Assembly: GCA_947372535.1 (NCBI GenBank)
Contig: CANBUA010000189.1
Span: 1 to 9,593 of the forward strand
DNA from: Burkholderiales bacterium
Lineage (GTDB): Bacteria > Pseudomonadota > Gammaproteobacteria > Burkholderiales > Burkholderiaceae
DNA: 9,593 nucleotides
Direction: 5' to 3'
Part shown: piece after piece, positions 6,078-9,593 of the stretch
Layout: every line of letters begins with the position of its first letter
Numbering within the stretch: the first letter of the stretch is position 1
Translations under genes and position numbers: made by a program
The notes under the pieces: model-generated
The model's input: only the letters and a program-made list of their open reading frames with translations
Databases searched by the model: none
Told to the model about the DNA's origin: nothing

Positions 6078-8093
6078 TCAGAAATGGCTCGCGACGTTGA
6101 GGAAGACATTGGGCCCGAGTTCGGAGCGGGTGGCCACTTGGGTGAATTCCCCGTGGCGCGTGCCCAGCAAATTCTGCCCGCTCACCGACCACTCCCAACT
6201 GGGATGAGGGCGCCAGCTATAACGAAGGTCCAGCGCCAGATAAGACGGCACGTCGGGCGCATACAGGGCCGATACATGCCGGACCGTCACGTCCAGCTCG
6301 GTCTGCCCAGGCAGGTCGTGTGATGAGTTCAACACCCAGCTCTGGCGTGGGTCGCTCTTGCCCATGCTGGCCAGCGTTTGCGTGTCGCCGCTGCCCGGCT
6401 TGAGTTCGTAGCTGCCGTACAGGTTGGTGTAGCCGCCGCGCAGCCGCCAGGTGGAGGACACCTGGTAAGTGCCCCACATCTCGATGCCGGTGGTGCGGCC
6501 TGTCATGCCGTTCTCATAAGTGTAGAAGGCCAACGGCGGCGCCAGCGACAGTTCCTGCGTGTGGAGGTGATCGTAGGTCGCCTGGTACACCGTGACAGAG
6601 TAGGACGTGTTGGCCGTGGGCTGACCACGGTAGCCCAACTCGAACACCTGCGCGGTTTCGGCGCGGGCGTTTGGTCCGCTGATGAGTCGCAGTTCGGTGA
6701 AGGTGTCCGGCCCGATGGTGACGGGCGGCGTCAAGGGGATGAAGGCAAAGACGTCCCGGTCCAGGCGAGAAGGCGCACGCACTGTGCGCGAGGCCCCACC
6801 CCAGACCAGGTGGTTCGGCGAGAGCTTCCACGCCAAGCGTGCTGACGGCAGGAACTCGGTGCCGGTGTAATCGTTGCGTTCAAGTCGCCCGCCCACTGTC
6901 AGGCGCAGCTTCTCGCCAAGCGCCACCTCATCCTGCGCGAACAGGCTGCTCCATGCCTGTTTGACGTGTGCTGGCAGGAACAGCAAGGAGGCCGTGGTAT
7001 TGGTCACGCGATCTGCCGCATGGCGGTACTCGCCACCCCAGACCAGCTTGTGGCCGTCCCAGGGTGAGATCGACTGCTGCAATTGCAGGTCGATGATGTC
7101 CAGCGTCTCGGCATAGATGCCCTGGACGTCGCGCACGGTCTGGTCGTAGTAGCCCTGGAGGCTGACGGTCGAGCCCCCATCGAGCATGTGCTCCCAGCGA
7201 CCGATCAGGTTGGTGCCCGACAAGGGAATGTTGCCCAGGTTGAAGCTCACATTGGTGAGCACGATCTCACCGGGCAGGGGCTGATCACGTTGCCCTTTGT
7301 AAGCGTTGCCTTGCAGCGAGATCTGATCCCCCGGGCGCTGCCAGTCGGCCCGAAAGCCGGCCTGGCTCATGCGCCAGGCATCGTTGACCTCGGTGCCGTC
7401 GGCCGTGCGGGTGTTTTGGCGGTTGAAGTTCTTGGCGTAGAGCCGGTAGTAACTGCCCCCGCTGCCGTTGCCGTTGCCTGCCCCGGCATCGCCCAGCGTG
7501 CCGCCATAGCGCGCCGACGCATCGGTTTCACGATTGCCAGCGCCTGCCGCGATCAGGCCGCCCTGGGTGTCCTGCGCTGACTTGGTGATCACGTTGATGA
7601 CGCCATTGACGGCATTGACGCCCCAGAGCGTGCCACCCGGGCCGCTGATGACCTCGATCCGGGCGATGTCCTGGAGCATCACGTCCTGCGCATCCCAGAA
7701 AACACCGGAGTACAGCGGCGTGTAAACCGAGCGGCCGTCGATCAGCACCAGCAGCTTGTTGGCCGACAGGCTGTTGAAGCCGCGCGCACTGATCGAATAG
7801 GCACCTACATTGCTTTGGCCCACTTGAAGATTGGGTGCCAGGCGCAAGGCCTCGGGCAGGCTGAGCGCGCCCGAGCGCCGGATGTCATCGGCCGTGATGA
7901 CGTAAACCGATGTGGGGGCATCCGAGAGGCGCTCACCGCGTTTGGAGACCGAGGTGATTTCCAGGTTGCTGAGTTCTTCAAGGCTCAAGTTGGCCAGCGT
8001 GGTGGCTTCAACAGCTGCCATGGCCCCTTTGCCGTGCATGAGCGCAGCCATGGCGAATACCGCCACTGGAAGGGTCAGACACTTTGAAGCCAT
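6078..8093 (-). CDS. TonB-dependent outer-membrane receptor
   Basis: 671 aa. Signal peptide 1-27 (MASKCLTLPVAVFAMAALMH, cleavage near AMA/A). The plug domain (about 55-172) shows PTSVYVITADDIRRSG, ISARGFNSLSANKLLVLIDG and RIEVISGPGGTLWGVNAVNG, then VINVITK, all typical of TonB-dependent receptors. The rest is a beta-barrel ending in aromatic F671. No STN domain precedes the plug, so it is not a FecA-type transducer; EITSVSKR (45-52) may serve as the TonB box. A Gly/Asn-rich stretch (GAGNGNGSGG) lies in an early barrel loop. The substrate cannot be told. The start at 8093 is chosen because GAGGAG (8106-8101) sits 7 nt upstream; the frame could extend to 8315, but that runs into a tRNA terminator and has no ribosome site. 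It is first in an operon with the YfiR-like protein and the hybrid kinase, which suggests a sensing rather than a purely uptake role. Confidence 0.95.
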   Translation of the reverse strand: MASKCLTLPVAVFAMAALMHGKGAMAAVEATTLANLSLEELSNLEITSVSKRGERLSDAPTSVYVITADDIRRSGALSLPEALRLAPNLQVGQSNVGAYSISARGFNSLSANKLLVLIDGRSVYTPLYSGVFWDAQDVMLQDIARIEVISGPGGTLWGVNAVNGVINVITKSAQDTQGGLIAAGAGNRETDASARYGGTLGDAGAGNGNGSGGSYYRLYAKNFNRQNTRTADGTEVNDAWRMSQAGFRADWQRPGDQISLQGNAYKGQRDQPLPGEIVLTNVSFNLGNIPLSGTNLIGRWEHMLDGGSTVSLQGYYDQTVRDVQGIYAETLDIIDLQLQQSISPWDGHKLVWGGEYRHAADRVTNTTASLLFLPAHVKQAWSSLFAQDEVALGEKLRLTVGGRLERNDYTGTEFLPSARLAWKLSPNHLVWGGASRTVRAPSRLDRDVFAFIPLTPPVTIGPDTFTELRLISGPNARAETAQVFELGYRGQPTANTSYSVTVYQATYDHLHTQELSLAPPLAFYTYENGMTGRTTGIEMWGTYQVSSTWRLRGGYTNLYGSYELKPGSGDTQTLASMGKSDPRQSWVLNSSHDLPGQTELDVTVRHVSALYAPDVPSYLALDLRYSWRPHPSWEWSVSGQNLLGTRHGEFTQVATRSELGPNVFLNVASHF

Positions 8094-8220
8094 GGACAGA
8101 CTCCTCGCATGATCATGTTTTTGCATCAGAGCAGCGGCTTCGGCCGAGGGCAGTCTACACCTGCGGGAAGGGGGCATTTCAACCCCATGTGACAGGTGGG
8201 GGATGCTTAAGGGTATATGT

Positions 8221-8234
8221 TGCAAGCCATTGCA
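8221..8234. repeat. Short inverted repeat in the leader of the receptor operon
   Basis: TGCAA (8221-8225) and TTGCA (8230-8234) flank GCCA, about 130 nt upstream of the receptor start. The 199-nt gap 8094-8292 must contain the operon promoter, but no hexamer pair is convincing; TTGAAA, 19 nt, TAGACT nearer the gene is the best weak candidate. I see no c-di-GMP or cobalamin riboswitch hallmarks. Confidence 0.25.
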
Positions 8235-8292
8235 CTTGTAGGACATTGCCTCTTCACGCGTGCCAAAGCGGCATGGCGTGGCTTGGATGTAG

Positions 8293-8325
8293 AAAAGCCC
8301 CGGATGGCGAACCATGCGGGGCTTT
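8293..8325 (-). terminator. Native terminator of the tRNA-Phe gene
   Basis: GCCCCG (8297-8302) pairs with CGGGGC (8317-8322), and ATGG (8304-8307) with CCAT (8312-8315), closing a 4-nt loop with one opposed G-G (C-C on the minus strand). On the minus strand it ends in TTTT (8296-8293). It lies 15 nt beyond the CCA end of the tRNA fragment, which is where a tRNA terminator belongs, and it insulates the receptor operon. Confidence 0.88.
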
Positions 8326-8340
8326 GTCTATGAATTAGGT

Positions 8341-8384
8341 TGGTGGCCAAGGGCGGAATCGAACCACCGACACGCGGATTTTCA
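8341..8384 (-). other. 3' fragment of tRNA-Phe (GAA): attachment site of an integrative element
   Basis: Read on the minus strand, these 44 nt match positions 33-76 of a tRNA-Phe: TGAAAATCCGC (anticodon loop and 3' stem), variable GTGTC, T arm GGTGG-TTCGATT-CCGCC, acceptor strand CTTGGCC, discriminator A and encoded CCA. The length is exactly that of a 76-nt tRNA from position 33. The sequence 5' of it (8385 upward) cannot form the anticodon stem, D arm or acceptor (GGCCAAG expected), so the gene is not functional. The break in the anticodon loop and the retained terminator are what tyrosine-recombinase integration into a tRNA leaves at the distal end. Confidence 0.88.
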
Positions 8385-8402
8385 AGCAGATGATGAGTGC
8401 CC

Positions 8403-8468
8403 GGCAAATCAACGACTTAGACAAAATTTCTAGGCCCAACAAGTCTGAAGACGTTGCGGGAATTTGCC
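8403..8468. repeat. Large imperfect inverted repeat just inside the island end
   Basis: GGCAAAT (8403-8409) pairs with ATTTGCC (8462-8468), CAACG (8410-8414) with CGTTG (8452-8456), and TTAGAC (8417-8422) with GTCTGA (8443-8448, one wobble). There is a 5-nt bulge at 8457-8461 and a 20-nt loop at 8423-8442. About 19 pairs in a 66-nt span, with no U-tract on either side. It could be a recombinase or excisionase binding arrangement or a structured RNA. Confidence 0.55.
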
Positions 8469-8498
8469 TCATCGCACGTTGATCTGAGCCGTTTGTAG

Positions 8499-8523
8499 AT
8501 CATCAAAGCACGTCTTTGATGAT
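8499..8523. promoter_or_regulatory. 25-bp inverted repeat, probable operator of the XRE gene
   Basis: ATCATCAAAG (8499-8508) and CTTTGATGAT (8514-8523) are perfect 10-bp arms around CACGT. The repeat ends 14 nt before the start codon of the regulator at 8538. Position, symmetry and length fit a dimeric HTH autoregulatory operator; as RNA it would also form a hairpin covering the 5' leader. No convincing -35/-10 pair was found beside it. Confidence 0.6.
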
Positions 8524-8537
8524 GGTAGCCTTGGGCT

Positions 8538-8969
8538 ATGCCCATCGATAGCCCCCATTTTTTCGACAACGATTCATTCCGCCAGATAGTCAAGGCGCGA
8601 CGGCAGCGGTACGAGTTGACGACAGAGCAACTCAGTCAGTTAACCAAGCACATTGATCCCTCCGGCGAAGGAGTGTCTCGCGTGGCCCTATCAAGGTACG
8701 AGACCGGTGCCAGCTTGCCTGGATTGCGAGAACTGAGGCTGATTGCGCTGTCTCTCCGGCTTCCTCTTTCGCGCTTGGTCTATGGTGGTGAAGGCAGTGA
8801 TCCCATGTCGTCATACCGCATCGAGTTGGAAATGAGGATCATGGAACTGGTGAACAACATGGTGGGAGCTGAAGGGATCATCAAAGACGCCATGGAAAAC
8901 GACCCAGAGGGGGAAGATTTCAAGGCGCTGTTGGATCTGGTTAAGCAGAAGGATGCACCGCAGGAGTAA
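8538..8969 (+). CDS. XRE-family (Cro/CI-like HTH) transcriptional regulator
   Basis: 143 aa, cytoplasmic. Residues 14-82 form a lambda-repressor-like domain: FRQIVKARRQRYELTTEQLSQ, then VSRVALSRYETGASLPGLRE and LRLIALSLRLPLSRLVYGGE. The loop between the second and third helices (KHIDPSGEG, 37-45) is longer than usual. Residues 92-135 are predicted helical (YRIELEMRIMELVNNMVGAE) and may mediate dimerisation. The ATG at 8538 has a poor Shine-Dalgarno (TTGGGC only), so translation may be weak or near-leaderless. A 25-bp inverted repeat ends 14 nt upstream and suggests autoregulation. It is the first gene in from the island end; such regulators often control excision or transfer of integrative elements, but its targets here are unknown. 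Confidence 0.85.
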   Translation: MPIDSPHFFDNDSFRQIVKARRQRYELTTEQLSQLTKHIDPSGEGVSRVALSRYETGASLPGLRELRLIALSLRLPLSRLVYGGEGSDPMSSYRIELEMRIMELVNNMVGAEGIIKDAMENDPEGEDFKALLDLVKQKDAPQE

Positions 8970-8975
8970 CTATTT

Positions 8976-8990
8976 CGATCACCGTGATCG
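8976..8990. promoter_or_regulatory. Perfect 15-bp palindrome upstream of the second island regulator
   Basis: CGATCAC (8976-8982) and GTGATCG (8984-8990) flank a single C. It ends 5 nt before the -35 hexamer at 8996, a position suited to an activator or repressor of that promoter. It shares the GATCA element with the flank of the 8499-8523 repeat (GATCATC). Confidence 0.6.
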
Positions 8991-8995
8991 TTTTG

Positions 8996-9024
8996 TTGAC
9001 ATCTGATGAACTTGGCCTTAGTAT
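8996..9024 (+). promoter_or_regulatory. Sigma-70 promoter of the gene at 9067
   Basis: TTGACA (8996-9001, consensus -35), a 17-nt spacer, then TAGTAT (9019-9024, 4/6 to TATAAT). A transcript starting near 9031 would have a leader of about 36 nt containing GGAGG (9058-9062). Confidence 0.75.
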
Positions 9025-9066
9025 CCAAACCGAGCGATGTGCTCGTTTTGAATACACGGAGGCCGC

Positions 9067-9593
9067 ATGGTCCAAGTCACCGGGGTTTCAGCCCCACAAT
9101 CGAAGGCGGCACGGCAAGAGCTGGCCCTTTCACAAAAAGATGTCATTGCCGCAACCGGCATCAACGCATACAAGTTGAAGCTGTTCGAGGCTCGAAACTT
9201 TGACATCGGCCACGTAGCATCCAAAAAGCTGCGTGAGTTTTACGAGGCTCAAGGCGTTGACTTCGCGCAAATCGATGCTCATCTGAAGGCGTCTCAGGCC
9301 GCCCAAAATCCCCAGATGGAAGTGAAGGGTGTTGCTGAGCCTAGGGAAGGTTTTACTTTTACGCCCCGCCCTGGTTTTCGCATCTCGGGCCATCTGCCAG
9401 AAACTTTGGTAGACAAGCTGATGGATCAGCTTGAGGTCAATGACAACCGCATTGGTGAGCTGACCGAGGCCGCCTTCAAGACTGGTTTCTTGGGTGGGAT
9501 CACGGAAGAGACCGAAGCCAAGACCCGGGAATTGCTCGGTGTGTTGGCGGAAAACCATGTGATCTTTCGCTGTTTGCAAGGGCGAAACATCAT
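9067..9593 (+). CDS. HTH-containing regulator, two-part protein (3' partial)
   Basis: The frame opens with ATG at 9067 and stays open for 175 codons to the window edge. Ribosome site GGAGG (9058-9062) lies 4 nt upstream, behind a strong promoter. Residues 13-68 look like an XRE-type HTH domain (KAARQELALSQKDVIAATGI, YKLKLFEARNFDIGHVASKK, LREFYEAQGVDF). After a linker (about 72-97) comes a second region (FRISGHLPETLVDKLMDQLE, NRIGELTEAAFKTGF, TRELLGVLAENHVIF) that is helical and not recognised. It may be an oligomerisation or effector domain. A 149-codon antisense frame over the same DNA is judged a shadow because promoter, ribosome site and HTH pattern all favour the plus strand. Its neighbour 97 nt upstream is another HTH gene, so the two may form a paired control switch. 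Confidence 0.75.
   Translation, partial: MVQVTGVSAPQSKAARQELALSQKDVIAATGINAYKLKLFEARNFDIGHVASKKLREFYEAQGVDFAQIDAHLKASQAAQNPQMEVKGVAEPREGFTFTPRPGFRISGHLPETLVDKLMDQLEVNDNRIGELTEAAFKTGFLGGITEETEAKTRELLGVLAENHVIFRCLQGRNI

Larger units (their letters stand above)
8385..9593. mobile_element. End of a tRNA-Phe-integrated genomic island (partial, continues rightward)
   Basis: Boundary inferred from the tRNA-Phe fragment at 8341-8384. Right of it the content changes: two HTH regulator genes, several inverted repeats and lower GC (32/60 at 8881-8940 and 29/60 at 9301-9360, against 36/60 and 43/60 in two rows of the left block). No integrase, relaxase or phage structural gene is in view, so the type (prophage, ICE or satellite) is undetermined. 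Convergence of an att remnant, regulators and a base-composition shift makes an element the best reading. Confidence 0.65.

Noticed and set aside
6067..6198. Upstream start of the YfiR gene at 6198
   Set aside because: It would lie mostly inside the receptor gene and place 44 polar residues ahead of an evident signal peptide.
5506..6207. 233-aa plus-strand frame opposite the YfiR gene
   Set aside because: Antisense to a clear signal-peptide-bearing DUF4154 protein; no recognisable pattern of its own.
8094..8315. Upstream starts of the receptor gene at 8315 or 8126
   Set aside because: No ribosome site precedes them, and 8315 lies within the tRNA terminator; GAGGAG 7 nt before 8093 decides the start.
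8207..8407. 66-aa frame on the minus strand containing ENPRVGGSIPPLAT
   Set aside because: That peptide is the translation of the T arm and acceptor of a tRNA; the frame is an artefact of the tRNA-Phe fragment and its terminator.
8341..8420. An intact tRNA gene
   Set aside because: The bases upstream of position 33 form neither the anticodon 5' stem nor a D arm nor the GGCCAAG acceptor strand.
9130..9579. 149-aa minus-strand frame at the right end
   Set aside because: It is antisense to the HTH gene at 9067, has no family resemblance, and lacks a matching promoter or ribosome site, while the plus strand has all of these.
1..9593. CRISPR array or tandem-repeat locus
   Set aside because: No regularly spaced direct repeats were seen on either strand; the repeats present are inverted and local.

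Overview
The window reads as chromosome of a betaproteobacterium, most likely order Burkholderiales. The basis is high GC in the left 8.3 kb (hand counts of rows 3661-3720 and 7441-7500 give 36/60 and 43/60), an HU protein with a lysine/alanine-rich tail, a TetR regulator with the RRYGG..SAEER lead-in, and a tRNA-Phe fragment of betaproteobacterial type. The genus cannot be named from this sequence alone.

Left block (1-2011): the C-terminal end of a secreted protein with a DxNxDGxxD motif is followed by two terminator-like hairpins. Next come an unrecognised membrane-anchored helical protein (567-1226, + strand) and a convergent TetR-family regulator (1256-2011, - strand).

Metal and nucleoid block (2120-3362, - strand): a Gdt1/UPF0016 (TMEM165-like) manganese exporter lies behind a clear yybP-ykoY Mn2+ riboswitch. 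The aptamer is followed by a long competing hairpin. Just upstream is an HU-type DNA-binding protein with an H1-like tail and its own intrinsic terminator.

Sensory operon (8093 down to 3473, - strand): TonB-dependent receptor, then a YfiR/DUF4154 periplasmic protein, then a hybrid histidine kinase with a CHASE8-like periplasmic domain, HAMP, HisKA, HATPase and a receiver domain. The genes are 11 nt apart and then overlap by 4 nt. The arrangement resembles the Pseudomonas YfiBNR periplasmic signalling system, but with an outer-membrane receptor in place of YfiB and a phosphorelay kinase in place of the diguanylate cyclase YfiN.

Right block (8341-9593): immediately upstream of that operon lies the exact 3' part of a tRNA-Phe gene, from the base before the GAA anticodon to CCA, still followed by its native terminator. 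The 5' half is missing and replaced by unrelated sequence. This is the signature of one end (att site) of an integrative element inserted in tRNA-Phe. Rightward, the sequence has lower GC (32/60 at 8881-8940, 29/60 at 9301-9360). It carries a large imperfect hairpin, a 25-bp inverted repeat just before an XRE regulator gene, a perfect 15-bp palindrome beside a good sigma-70 promoter, and a second HTH gene that runs off the window. These look like the control region of the element; its integrase and the intact tRNA-Phe should lie beyond the right edge.
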